Positions 33,615 through 42,336 of a DNA stretch of 64,000 nt are shown piece after piece. The position numbers were made by a program, and so were the translations under genes. Within the stretch, counting starts at the first letter, position 1. Each line of letters starts with the position of its first letter. The DNA comes from RFSX01 sp965230215 (GTDB lineage Bacteria > Bacteroidota > Bacteroidia > Chitinophagales > Saprospiraceae), in assembly GCA_965230215.1 (NCBI GenBank), contig CBDDKN010000002.1:124001-188000 (forward strand), read 5' to 3'. The notes under the pieces were generated by a model. It had not been told where the DNA came from and searched no databases. It saw only the letters and a program-made list of their open reading frames with translations.

Positions 33615-33644
33615 TGCATCAGACTTATTTTTATGTCTGATGCA
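33615..33644 (+). promoter_or_regulatory. Stem-loop enclosing the start codon of the DUF2064 gene
   Basis: TGCATCAGAC (33615-33624) pairs perfectly with GTCTGATGCA (33635-33644) around the loop TTATTTTTAT. The ATG at 33633-33635 sits at the loop-stem junction, so the structure could hide the start codon. No T-run follows it, so it is not a standard terminator of the upstream operon. Confidence 0.45.
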
Positions 33645-34229
33645 TTAATCATATTCGTCAAAAACCCACAAGCTGGAAAGGTAAAAACCAGATTGGCTGC
33701 CGACATTGGAGATCAGGCTGCCCTCAAAGTATATTCAAATCTATTAAGCTTTACCAGAGACATCAGTCAGAAACTAAGTAATCATTCACTATATGTATTC
33801 TACAGCAAGTACATTGATCTGAATGATGAATGGTCGAATGCCCGTTTTGACAAATTGGTTCAAGAAGGAAACGACCTTGGCCAGCGTATGGACAATGCTT
33901 TTAAAACACTGTTTGAAAAGCACAGCAAGTTGGTACTCATAGGCAGTGATTGCCCTGAACTTCAGGTTGACATTCTTCATGATGCCTTTAATTCATTGAA
34001 TGACCATGACATTTGTATTGGGCCTAGCCATGATGGTGGATACTATCTGATCGGAATGAAAAAGCCTTGCCCAGAATTGTTTAAAGACATTCAATGGAGC
34101 ACTTCATCTGTTTACCAGAATTCCATTGCTACTCTAAAAGCATCAGGACACAGTTACAAAGAACTGATGCGACTTCATGATCTGGATAACATTGAAGACC
34201 TGGAACGCTTTCCCAGATTCAAGCCTTGA
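33633..34229 (+). CDS. DUF2064 / TIGR04282-type glycosyltransferase
   Basis: The 198-residue protein has a GT-A-like nucleotide-sugar fold. It starts MSDALIIFVKNPQAGKVKTR, then LVLIGSDCPELQVDILHDAF and IGPSHDGGYYLIGMKKPCPE, the signature of the DUF2064 family linked in some bacteria to arsenosugar biosynthesis. None of the arsenic genes are near. It lies 29 bases after the adaptor gene and its stop abuts the stop of the converging peptidase gene. Substrate unknown. Confidence 0.85.
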   Translation: MSDALIIFVKNPQAGKVKTRLAADIGDQAALKVYSNLLSFTRDISQKLSNHSLYVFYSKYIDLNDEWSNARFDKLVQEGNDLGQRMDNAFKTLFEKHSKLVLIGSDCPELQVDILHDAFNSLNDHDICIGPSHDGGYYLIGMKKPCPELFKDIQWSTSSVYQNSIATLKASGHSYKELMRLHDLDNIEDLERFPRFKP

Positions 34230-35327
34230 CTACTCGCTCATTTGGCTCTTCAGACTATCGCTCAGCGCATCCCTGTGAACCATAATCGCGACAGTCTTCA
34301 TAGCAACATATTGTCTGGACATGTATAAGTAACCTTTGTAAGGACTGATCTCACCCCAGCTGTTCTTTATGATGTAATATACAGTCCCATTTTGATCAGT
34401 TGCTTTACCAACGATATGCATCAAGTGATCATCAGTCGTGGCATAGTTTTCAAATTGTGCCTGTCTGATCTTTTGATTGACCTCCATTTCATCACCAGGC
34501 ATGGTAAACAAGTCCTCACGTTTTTCATCCTGAGGCAGCACAGCAATTCCTTCTTTGGCATTGAAAGACTTTTCGCTCACATCCCCATCCCATGCTACTG
34601 AGTATCCCTTTTCTACGGCCATATCAATCGTGTTTAACAATTCGTCAAGGGGTATATTATAATACGCACCATTAGAATAGTTATCTGGAATCTCAAGAAT
34701 GAATGAATCATAAAAGTCATGATGACTAAAAGAAGTCAGGCTTACATAATCGTTGTCATCAATACCCAAGTGCTCTGCAAAGCTCTTGGGTGTATAGCTC
34801 TTGCCTTTATAAGTAAAACTGGATGGCACTTCACCGATATATGCATCCAAAATACCTTCAAAAGCTTCATCCCACTTGGTGGATAGTCTTCTTGATTTCA
34901 TAACCCCGTCCAGGAATCCTTTTAAACCAGCTTCCATTTCGCTGTGATTATGCGCATTCTCGCCTTCGAGCAAACCACTGTATACAGATTCAGGAACGAT
35001 GCCATTACGCTTCACGGCAGCAATCAAATCATGAGACAAACTACCTTGAGAAAAATTGGCCTTGCCTTGACGCAGTAGATAATTGCGCGCTTTGTTTTTA
35101 TAGATATTTCGGACAACAAACATCTCGGACAAATTCAGATTCTCATGACCTTGTCTCATAAGCTCGGTTTCAAGAAAAGACGCTGTAGCAAAACTCCAGC
35201 ATGTACCAGTTCTAGCCTGGTTTTTTACTGGCGTGCAAGATATATCATGTGTATGTGTAAACTCATATTGTGCATTCAGCATTAAGGAAGCTGAAATAAA
35301 TAATGTGGCTAGGAACAATCTTTTCAT
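34230..35327 (-). CDS. Secreted C1B-type cysteine peptidase (bleomycin hydrolase/PepC-like)
   Basis: The 365-residue protein has a signal peptide (MKRLFLATLFISASLMLNAQ). The papain-like triad is visible: Cys in NQARTGTCWSFATASFLETE (about 36-55), His in DDHLMHIVGKATD and Asn in YYIIKNSWGEISPYKGYLY. The alpha-helical insert and KGYSVAWDGDVSEK match aminopeptidase C/bleomycin hydrolase. Classical members are cytoplasmic, whereas this one should be exported. It stands alone, converging with the DUF2064 gene. Confidence 0.9.
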   Translation of the reverse strand: MKRLFLATLFISASLMLNAQYEFTHTHDISCTPVKNQARTGTCWSFATASFLETELMRQGHENLNLSEMFVVRNIYKNKARNYLLRQGKANFSQGSLSHDLIAAVKRNGIVPESVYSGLLEGENAHNHSEMEAGLKGFLDGVMKSRRLSTKWDEAFEGILDAYIGEVPSSFTYKGKSYTPKSFAEHLGIDDNDYVSLTSFSHHDFYDSFILEIPDNYSNGAYYNIPLDELLNTIDMAVEKGYSVAWDGDVSEKSFNAKEGIAVLPQDEKREDLFTMPGDEMEVNQKIRQAQFENYATTDDHLMHIVGKATDQNGTVYYIIKNSWGEISPYKGYLYMSRQYVAMKTVAIMVHRDALSDSLKSQMSE

Positions 35328-35416
35328 TTCTAATATTTTTGTTACAAGTTAGAATAAAGATCAGGAATTGCAATATTATATTGTTATTTGCCGTCATTAG
35401 AATATTAAAAAACCGC

Positions 35417-36436
35417 ATGAAAAAAGCATTAAAGATTCTCGCCTCTCTGATCGCACTGATCGTTGTGGTATACCTTCTAGGACCAAGATCCAAATATGAA
35501 AAAGTAGACAACACTCCTCTATCTGGATCCTATGATATTGCAGAACTTGACAGCATAGTGTCATTGCGGGAAAAGGCTATAGAAGGCATAAAGCCAGACA
35601 ATCAATCTCAATTTCTCTGGGCTGACAGTCTTAACAAAACAGAATTCAGTGTGGTATACCTACATGGATTTTCAGCGTCTCATGGAGAAGCTCAACCTAT
35701 CCTTCAAAACCTATCTGAACGTTTTGACTGCAATGTATATCTACCAAGATTATATCAACATGGTCTGGAGGATGAGGATGCCTTTGTAAAAATGACACCG
35801 AAAGGACTTGTTGATTCAGCTCGCGAGGCCGTGAAAATTGCAAAATCAATTGGACATAGAACTATAATCTTATCTACATCTACCGGCTCAACACTGGCCT
35901 GCTACCTGGCAGCCAATGATCCAGACATCGATGGTTTGATATGTACTTCACCAAACTTTGATTTGTTTGATGGCAATTCAAGATTATTGGTGATGCCCTG
36001 GGGCAAACAATTGTTTCGATACATGATGGGAGGTGACTACAGGGAATGGGATACAAATTCAGATGCTAAAAAATACTGGACCACCAAAAATAGAATCGAA
36101 GGTCACATTGCATTGCGGAGTCTCCTGAATCAGACTATGAATGAAGAGACATTCAAGTCTATTGATGTTCCATTCTATGTCGGTTATTACTATAGGGATG
36201 AAGATAAGATGGATAAGATCATATCGATAGATGCGATCAAAAGATATAGCTCTGTATTATCTACTGATCCAACACAAATAAGCATTAATGCTTTTGACAA
36301 TGCCAGAGGTCACGTCATAAGTTCTCACTACATGAATCCAAATTGGCTCGATGTACAGAATTCAATATTCAAGTTTTGCAATGAGGTGTTAGGTATGAAA
36401 GAGCTTTCTCTGGGCCAGATTGATACTCAAGGTTGA
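35417..36436 (+). CDS. Membrane-anchored alpha/beta hydrolase
   Basis: From the ATG at 35417 the protein is 339 residues with an N-terminal anchor (ILASLIALIVVVYLLGPRSK). The oxyanion region is VVYLHGFSASHGEAQP, the nucleophile elbow is TIILSTSTGSTLACYLAA (Ser in STSTG in place of GXSXG), and a late His is in GHVISSHYMNPNW. This fits the serine esterase/monoacylglycerol lipase group. A longer reading from 35303 would add hydrophobic residues overlapping the divergent peptidase promoter region and is less likely. It overlaps the converging gene by ten bases. Confidence 0.82.
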   Translation: MKKALKILASLIALIVVVYLLGPRSKYEKVDNTPLSGSYDIAELDSIVSLREKAIEGIKPDNQSQFLWADSLNKTEFSVVYLHGFSASHGEAQPILQNLSERFDCNVYLPRLYQHGLEDEDAFVKMTPKGLVDSAREAVKIAKSIGHRTIILSTSTGSTLACYLAANDPDIDGLICTSPNFDLFDGNSRLLVMPWGKQLFRYMMGGDYREWDTNSDAKKYWTTKNRIEGHIALRSLLNQTMNEETFKSIDVPFYVGYYYRDEDKMDKIISIDAIKRYSSVLSTDPTQISINAFDNARGHVISSHYMNPNWLDVQNSIFKFCNEVLGMKELSLGQIDTQG

Positions 36437-37425
36437 TCCACACTAGGAGCAAGAACGTACACATTTTCTGTGTCGGGTTTCAGTATTCTGTTTAAAAAAG
36501 TATCCTCATCACTCTCACTCAATACCATAAGCATGTCAGCTGTAACTGTAGGTGATGATCTGTAATAAGAATGGCCTGAAATCAGATCTGGAAAATTGTT
36601 TTCATCCTTTATTAAAGTGACGTCTACAAAATATACATTGGCGGGGTATAAAGTGTTTTCATCAGGACCTCCCCTACCCAATCTGTCCTTATCATTAAGA
36701 CTCTTAGAAACCTCCAATGTCAAATCTCTTTCACTGAAATAAAAATGATTCCCTTGTGCAAACAATACCAATCGATCAGAGAATTTTTCTTCATTGAAAA
36801 TATCTATATCCAGATCAGATGCTGTCCAGATCATCTGATCAACCAGTGAATATCTAAGTTGATCTTCTTCAAGGTTCAGCATCATCTCTTTGATCAACTC
36901 ATTGCCTAAAGAGTGCGCAACCATATCGATAGCAGCCTCTTTTCCCTGAGTCACATAAGTTTTCAGTTGTAAGTTGCGTATTACTGCCGTGAGTTCTCCA
37001 GCTAAAAATGGTGCCAGGCTATAGACTCTTTTTTTATTCTTTTTATAATCGAAGTCATTACCAGGCCATTTGAGCGATACAATTCTGACAATATCGGATG
37101 TCTCTGGTTGTACCAAATGCTCATCCAACAGATAATAGGCTCTTCGGAAATTGGAATTCTGCCCTCCCCACATGCCATGTACATAGAATAATATCTCAGA
37201 CTTTCCATCCTGTCCATGCGCCAAATCTTCCAGAATCCAATACACAAAGCTATCCCTGTTGAGGGTGTGCTCCAATTCTATTGTTCTTAATCTGTCATTC
37301 AATATTTCTTTCTCATATACAAAATACCAATCTTCATCTCCTTCTATGTTGATGTTATATCTGATGTGATCTGCATTCAGCAGGACTGGTAACAAGAGAT
37401 ATAATATGAGCATTAGTTTTTGCAT
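36427..37425 (-). CDS. Secreted DUF900-like alpha/beta hydrolase
   Basis: The protein (332 residues from the ATG at 37425) has a signal peptide (MQKLMLILYLLLPVLLNA). It shows ILFYVHGMWGGQNSNFRRAY, RIVSLKWPGNDF and the nucleophile motif DMVAHSLGNELIKEM, with a candidate Asp in SDLDIDIF and His in SGHSYY. The VHG...WPG...AHSLGN pattern is that of DUF900-type hydrolases. Substrate unknown. It is 51 bases downstream of the patatin gene and may share its transcript. An upstream ATG at 37446 would add seven residues. Confidence 0.78.
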   Translation of the reverse strand: MQKLMLILYLLLPVLLNADHIRYNINIEGDEDWYFVYEKEILNDRLRTIELEHTLNRDSFVYWILEDLAHGQDGKSEILFYVHGMWGGQNSNFRRAYYLLDEHLVQPETSDIVRIVSLKWPGNDFDYKKNKKRVYSLAPFLAGELTAVIRNLQLKTYVTQGKEAAIDMVAHSLGNELIKEMMLNLEEDQLRYSLVDQMIWTASDLDIDIFNEEKFSDRLVLFAQGNHFYFSERDLTLEVSKSLNDKDRLGRGGPDENTLYPANVYFVDVTLIKDENNFPDLISGHSYYRSSPTVTADMLMVLSESDEDTFLNRILKPDTENVYVLAPSVDQP

Positions 37426-37476
37426 AACTGTAGAACAGCCAATCATTATTAAATGTTGTATGCTTAATCTGAAGAA

Positions 37477-39738
37477 CTAGAATATATGTCGATATCCAAC
37501 ACCCAGGTTGAGATTGATTTCATCGGTAAGGTTTGAATAGCCTGCATCAAATGAGATAGGACCTATCGGTGTATCAAGGCCCAGTTGAATACCGAATCCA
37601 AGCAGTGAAATATTCTTGTCGCGTTCGTAGACATAAGACAGGAAATCCAGCCCGTATAGATAATGTACACTTGGTGTGATAAAGAAAGTGTCCTTGAGTT
37701 TGAATCGAAAACCAAACTGGCCGGAAACATGATCGCCAACTAGAAATTCAGATTCTTCTATACCCACAAATCCCAAGGTCTGATTTTTCCTCTGAAAAGG
37801 GCCTCCGACCTTGTAATGGTCAAGAAAGGAATCGGCGGTAGATATGCGCGCCGTCGAAGTAAACTCGAGACAAAGTACTTTGCTGAGACTATAGTAATGG
37901 GCATAATCAAATTCAAGTTTGAAATAAGAGCTGGCCTCATCAAAATCCAGGAATGGATTGCTTTCGTCCTGAAACTCTCTACGCAATGTGTTTGAAAGTA
38001 CGAATGTGTTATTCAACAAAATGTATCTGCCACTTGTAGGATACACCTGCCTGTCCAATTTATTGTATTCAAAACTTAATGAAACTTGCTGTCGATTAGA
38101 ACTGTATTTGCTTATACCATCAGCCTTGAATACTTCCGGTTTTATACGGTCAAACTGAAATCCATACGCCAGGCTCATCAATACGGAATTATTCCATTCC
38201 TTCATTATCTCTATTCTGAATTCTGTATCTCTGTAATTATAGAGTCTGTCGGTTACATCATCATTGATAAATGGCAATTCAAAAGTCTCTGTCTTGCCAT
38301 ACAGTCCTAATAATATACTCGGAGAACCTGCAATTCGATTGTAATACTGCCCCTGGATGCCAGGGTTTTCGGATATCCTAGTGTCCACTCTAAGATTTGA
38401 CAATTTCCCCAGGATACCCCGAGCTTCAGCATTCAATATCAAAGCGGTGTTGTATTGCCTAAATCGATTGGCACTGACACCAATATTATACGGAACGACA
38501 GGATCTGCATTGAACTTTAATTCTACCAGACTATCCTGCACATCAAAGCTGTAGCTTGTCTTAGAAAAATTACGTGTCCCATAAACCAATGAAAGACTCT
38601 TCTCAAGATCATCAACGGCTACTACTGATCCTTCCATACCTTTTAACTTCTGATTGACCAGTCGGGATGCTGCAGGTGATGGTGTCTTAACTGTAAGTTG
38701 ATCGATATTGATACTATCTACGCTTGTAAATCGCTTTCTATAAATAGCATTGACATCGACACTCATATTGGAAGAGACTGATTGTAACTCTTTGGCCTTT
38801 AATTGAGCGGCTTCGTAACCCAGTTTAGCATACAGCTTGTGGTTATTAAAGCCCATGCGATTCATATGTTTTACCTTTGGCGTAATGAGGACATCTACAT
38901 TCTTGATTTGCTCATCAGAATCAAGAGTACTGCCCATGAAAGCAGACTGCTCAAGAATATCCATCATGGATACCAGTTCCTTTTTGTGCATGGGTTTTAC
39001 ACCTACAAATACACCAATGATTATATCTGCGCCCATATCAATGGCCTCCTGGACAGGAAAATTTCTTAGCAAACCTCCATCAACATAGAGTCTGCCATTG
39101 AGCTCTTTGGGAGGAAAGATGGTTGGTATAGCCATACTTGCTCGAATCGCATCAGCCATGTAGCCTTCAGAAAATACATCAATCGAACCATCAAGGAGGT
39201 CTATGGCAACACACCTGTATGGGATATGCAACTCATCAAAATTGTTCAGATTATAAGCACCGATAAACAGATTGGATAAATTAATATCCAGTCTTTGGCC
39301 ACGAATTATTCCAGGGGGTAAAGAGAAGTTCTCGTCATTCCAATAAAGGCTGAGAGGTATACGTTCATGATACTTCTTTTCTACTGGTGCAATTTCATTA
39401 AGTGGCACGTGATTGCTCATCAATAGATCCCAGTCTTGGCTTGCAGCAATATCCATGAGATCATCCGCAGTGTACCCGAGCGCATAGAGACCACCAATCA
39501 CAGCGCCCATGGAAGTACCGGTAATGATGTCTGGTTTAATGCCTTGCTCTTCCAGATATTTAATAGCGCCTATATGCGCCAGGCCATGGGCAGCACCCCC
39601 TGAAAGCACAAGGGCTATCTTTTTGCGTTCACCGGTTTGAGCTTGAAGGCCAAATTGCAAGCATAAAGCAACCACTAACAACAAGTAAGATGCGCATTTG
39701 TATATAGATTTAGTCCCAAAGAAAGCTGCCTTAATCAA
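37477..39738 (-). CDS. Patatin-like phospholipase with C-terminal outer-membrane beta-barrel
   Basis: This 753-residue protein starts at a TTG with a signal peptide ending CLQFGLQAQ. The patatin domain has the oxyanion loop LVLSGGAAHGLAHIGAIKYL, the Ser in ITGTSMGAVIGGLYALG and the Asp in YVDGGLLRNFPVQEA. A POTRA-like segment (SVVAVDDLEKSLSLVYG) is followed by about 350 residues of alternating beta pattern ending in Phe, as in BamA-like surface antigens. The layout matches type Vd autotransporters (PlpD-like). Lipid hydrolysis at the cell surface is the likely job. No ATG start lies near the signal peptide. Confidence 0.9.
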   Translation of the reverse strand: MIKAAFFGTKSIYKCASYLLLVVALCLQFGLQAQTGERKKIALVLSGGAAHGLAHIGAIKYLEEQGIKPDIITGTSMGAVIGGLYALGYTADDLMDIAASQDWDLLMSNHVPLNEIAPVEKKYHERIPLSLYWNDENFSLPPGIIRGQRLDINLSNLFIGAYNLNNFDELHIPYRCVAIDLLDGSIDVFSEGYMADAIRASMAIPTIFPPKELNGRLYVDGGLLRNFPVQEAIDMGADIIIGVFVGVKPMHKKELVSMMDILEQSAFMGSTLDSDEQIKNVDVLITPKVKHMNRMGFNNHKLYAKLGYEAAQLKAKELQSVSSNMSVDVNAIYRKRFTSVDSINIDQLTVKTPSPAASRLVNQKLKGMEGSVVAVDDLEKSLSLVYGTRNFSKTSYSFDVQDSLVELKFNADPVVPYNIGVSANRFRQYNTALILNAEARGILGKLSNLRVDTRISENPGIQGQYYNRIAGSPSILLGLYGKTETFELPFINDDVTDRLYNYRDTEFRIEIMKEWNNSVLMSLAYGFQFDRIKPEVFKADGISKYSSNRQQVSLSFEYNKLDRQVYPTSGRYILLNNTFVLSNTLRREFQDESNPFLDFDEASSYFKLEFDYAHYYSLSKVLCLEFTSTARISTADSFLDHYKVGGPFQRKNQTLGFVGIEESEFLVGDHVSGQFGFRFKLKDTFFITPSVHYLYGLDFLSYVYERDKNISLLGFGIQLGLDTPIGPISFDAGYSNLTDEINLNLGVGYRHIF

Positions 39739-39807
39739 GTAGTGTATTTTATATTATAAAGTTACAGCTTTAATTTGACTGGGGCATCAGTTGAAATATA
39801 ATTCAGA

Positions 39808-40149
39808 CTAAGCCACATTACTATAAGACCTATACGGTATTTCTGCATTTTCCAGTAATGACTTAAGCGTCTTTACAGATCTATTCTGGCAGAATTCTTC
39901 CTTGATGATATGCTCGATCGCATGGAGGTTTCGAATGCTGGCCTGAGGGAATACAGATTTGAGCATATTTCTTAGCGCGCGCATTTCATGAGCGTAGATA
40001 AATAAACCAGATTCCAGTTGCTTGGCACCGAATAGGTTCTGTATAGCTTCCATATTTCCTTGTGCTTTAATTTCCAGATTGCCTTCTGAGTTGATTTTTA
40101 CTTGCCAATTGTGTCTCATAATTTCTTGTTTTAAATCAATATTATTCAT
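39808..40149 (-). CDS. Uncharacterised 113-residue protein
   Basis: Not recognised. It is soluble-looking, with no signal or membrane segment, and has a mixed N-terminal part (HNWQVKINSEGNLEIKAQGN) and a helical C-terminal half (IRNLHAIEHIIKEEFCQNRS). It is transcribed away from the WYL regulator gene, with only 27 bases between the two start codons, so it may be controlled by or act with that regulator. Confidence 0.68.
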   Translation of the reverse strand: MNNIDLKQEIMRHNWQVKINSEGNLEIKAQGNMEAIQNLFGAKQLESGLFIYAHEMRALRNMLKSVFPQASIRNLHAIEHIIKEEFCQNRSVKTLKSLLENAEIPYRSYSNVA

Positions 40150-40159
40150 TATCGTGCAT

Positions 40160-40167
40160 TATATTTG
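40160..40167 (+). promoter_or_regulatory. -7 box of the WYL regulator gene
   Basis: TATATTTG matches TAnnTTTG exactly and ends nine bases before the ATG at 40177, which predicts a transcript with almost no leader. It lies in the 27-base gap shared with the divergent gene. Confidence 0.6.
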
Positions 40168-40176
40168 CACGTAAAA

Positions 40177-41187
40177 ATGGCTACAAATAAACATGCTGTC
40201 ATTCGCTACAGAGTAATCGACAAGTGTCTGCGTCAGGTAGACAGAAGTTGGAATTGGAAAACGCTGGCTGATGCCTGTTCTGTAGAGTTGGAGAAAGTGA
40301 CCGGTCATCCGCATACATTATCTGAACGGACAATAAAAGGTGATCTCATGAACATGAGGCATGATGAAGCACTCGGCTATTTTGCGCCCATCGAATATGA
40401 CCGAAAGGAGAAATCCTACTACTACTCTCAGCGAAATTATTCGATCACAGAAGCACCCCTCAACAGATCAGATAGTGAAGAATTGAAATCCGCAATATCC
40501 TTACTGAGACAGTTTACCGGGTTCCGCCATCTTGAGGGTATTGATAATATCATACAAAAGCTTGAACTACTGGCTTACGAATCAAGAAGTGATCAAAAAA
40601 GTATTGTACATCTGGCGCAGCCAAGTTCTATACCGGGTCAGAAATGGCTGGACATGCTCTACGACGCTATAAAGAATGAAAAAACATTGATGATGCATTA
40701 CAAGCCTTTTGACAGAGAGGTTTTTTCAGGTGTGATCAGCCCATATCTCTTGAAGGAATTTGATGACCGCTGGTACTTGTATGCGCAATTCCATGATAAA
40801 GAGCAGCTCCGTACTTATGGACTGGAAAGGATCACAGAACTCAAACCCTCATTGCAGGAATACAGGAGCAGCACGCTGTTCGATCCAGATGCTTATTTCA
40901 GAAATATAATTGGAGTAACATTCAAGACAGGTGAGAAAGCCAAGATCATTCAATTCGAGGTGTATGGTAATACAGTGCAATATATTAAAACAAAACCCCT
41001 ACACCATTCACAGAAGTTGCTCGAAGAGAAAAAGACCAAGGCCTTATTCTCAATCGAAATCGTACCAAACTATGAATTGGAAAGTCTCATGTTATCTTAT
41101 GGAGAAAGCATCAAGGTCCTTAGTCCAAAATCGCTGGCAAACAAGTTAAAGCGCAGACTGGACGCTGCCCACCAGCGATATTCGTGA
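40177..41187 (+). CDS. WYL-domain transcriptional regulator
   Basis: From the ATG at 40177 the protein is 336 residues. The N-terminal winged-helix part (AVIRYRVIDKCLRQVDRSWN, TLSERTIKGDLMNMRHDEA) should bind DNA. The central WYL domain has LMMHYKPFDREVFSGVISPY and FDDRWYLYAQFHDKEQLRTY, with the W-Y-L residues present, and a WCX-like C-terminal domain follows (VYGNTVQYIKTKPLHHSQKL). WYL domains sense nucleic acids or nucleotides in several defence and DNA-repair regulators. A TTG start at 40165 is rejected because it overlaps the promoter. Confidence 0.9.
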   Translation: MATNKHAVIRYRVIDKCLRQVDRSWNWKTLADACSVELEKVTGHPHTLSERTIKGDLMNMRHDEALGYFAPIEYDRKEKSYYYSQRNYSITEAPLNRSDSEELKSAISLLRQFTGFRHLEGIDNIIQKLELLAYESRSDQKSIVHLAQPSSIPGQKWLDMLYDAIKNEKTLMMHYKPFDREVFSGVISPYLLKEFDDRWYLYAQFHDKEQLRTYGLERITELKPSLQEYRSSTLFDPDAYFRNIIGVTFKTGEKAKIIQFEVYGNTVQYIKTKPLHHSQKLLEEKKTKALFSIEIVPNYELESLMLSYGESIKVLSPKSLANKLKRRLDAAHQRYS

Positions 41188-41225
41188 TCAGCTTAAAATA
41201 ATAGTGTCAATTTCAATATTCTGCC

Positions 41226-41519
41226 CTAGGCAGAAAACAAGTCTATGCAAGCAGCCATGTATAATGCTTCATCTACATACTTGGATAAAGCCTCATTAAT
41301 ACTTATCGCTTCTATGGATCTTATCTCTTCATAATTGTCCGTATAGACAATTTCAACATAATAGTTGTGGTAAGAAAAAAGCTGTCTGAACTCATTGCCA
41401 TCCTCCATGCTTTCCAATAGAAATCCATACCTGAATACCTCTGTAGCTTTGAAGAAAAGACTTGACTCATTAAATGCGGTAAATGGGAGGTAATTTTCGT
41501 ATGAAAACATATGAGACAT
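41226..41519 (-). CDS. Uncharacterised 97-residue protein
   Basis: Not recognised. The protein is acidic and rich in aromatic residues (SHMFSYENYLPFTAFNESSL, YYVEIVYTDNYEEIRSIEAI), without signal peptide or membrane segment. The surrounding DNA is very AT-rich, especially 41520-41655. Its stop codon lies in a short palindrome (41219-41235). It may be a recent or accessory gene. Confidence 0.55.
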   Translation of the reverse strand: MSHMFSYENYLPFTAFNESSLFFKATEVFRYGFLLESMEDGNEFRQLFSYHNYYVEIVYTDNYEEIRSIEAISINEALSKYVDEALYMAACIDLFSA

Positions 41520-41655
41520 TATTTTAATACTTAAGATATATGTTTTTATACAATTTACATATTAATATATATAGTAATTTAATAATATGTTTAAAAAAAT
41601 TGACCCTCCTAATATGGGCAGTTGAACCTAAATTAATTACATATTATAAAAAATA

Positions 41656-42336
41656 TTAATATGATTTGAAGTGTTTGTAGTTGAGATAAAAATCATGTAC
41701 AAGGAGCAGATTGCTCTCTGTTCTGTACTGTTCTGGAATCAGATTTTGATGGGCTTCTATCAAGTCCTCATCGGATGATAATATCTTATACAGCGCCCGG
41801 CTCAATTTGAACAGACGCTCCATTTCAAATTCCTGAGGCACTTCCCTGACCTCCAATAGTTCCAGCATGCGTTTGAATGCATTATAACTGACAAGTGTAT
41901 ATAAGGAAGGATCATGAAAACTCAGATACACAGACATCAGCTTAAGACTATGTTTGTGATCTACCGGTTTTAATTTGTTGTTCGGCAATTGATCCATCAT
42001 TTCTTCACAGTGGAGAGCAAAACGGTTGATGCGCAACATGAGATCTTTGTCTTCATTATAGAGGTCCTTAAACATGGACCGTACATACTCCGGATTGGTC
42101 TGAATAAAAAGCAACATGACAGATTTGGCAGAGTTGACACTGCCTCCCCAAAGACTATTGGAAATGCGACTCTTAAAGCTGTTATCATACATGGAATGGA
42201 AATCATTGCTATCGATATCCCAGTTGGCTCTGTAGTTGATCAGGTTTTCATATTTATAGACCTCTTTGAAGTCTTCTTGCTCCTTGAGCCAAAGCTTGAA
42301 CTTCTCTTTATATAATTTGATGTTATCCAGTTTCAT
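41656..42336 (-). CDS. Uncharacterised 226-residue protein resembling the N-terminal region of some McrB-type proteins
   Basis: The sequence is helical and soluble, with SRISNSLWGGSVNSAKSVML, PEYVRSMFKDLYNEDKDLML and HSLKLMSVYLSFHDPSLYTL. From memory this pattern resembles the region before the AAA+ domain in some Bacteroidota McrB-like restriction ATPases; this could not be checked here and no ATPase or nuclease domain follows. It overlaps the upstream gene by four bases (ATGA), so the two are coupled. Confidence 0.6.
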   Translation of the reverse strand: MKLDNIKLYKEKFKLWLKEQEDFKEVYKYENLINYRANWDIDSNDFHSMYDNSFKSRISNSLWGGSVNSAKSVMLLFIQTNPEYVRSMFKDLYNEDKDLMLRINRFALHCEEMMDQLPNNKLKPVDHKHSLKLMSVYLSFHDPSLYTLVSYNAFKRMLELLEVREVPQEFEMERLFKLSRALYKILSSDEDLIEAHQNLIPEQYRTESNLLLVHDFYLNYKHFKSY

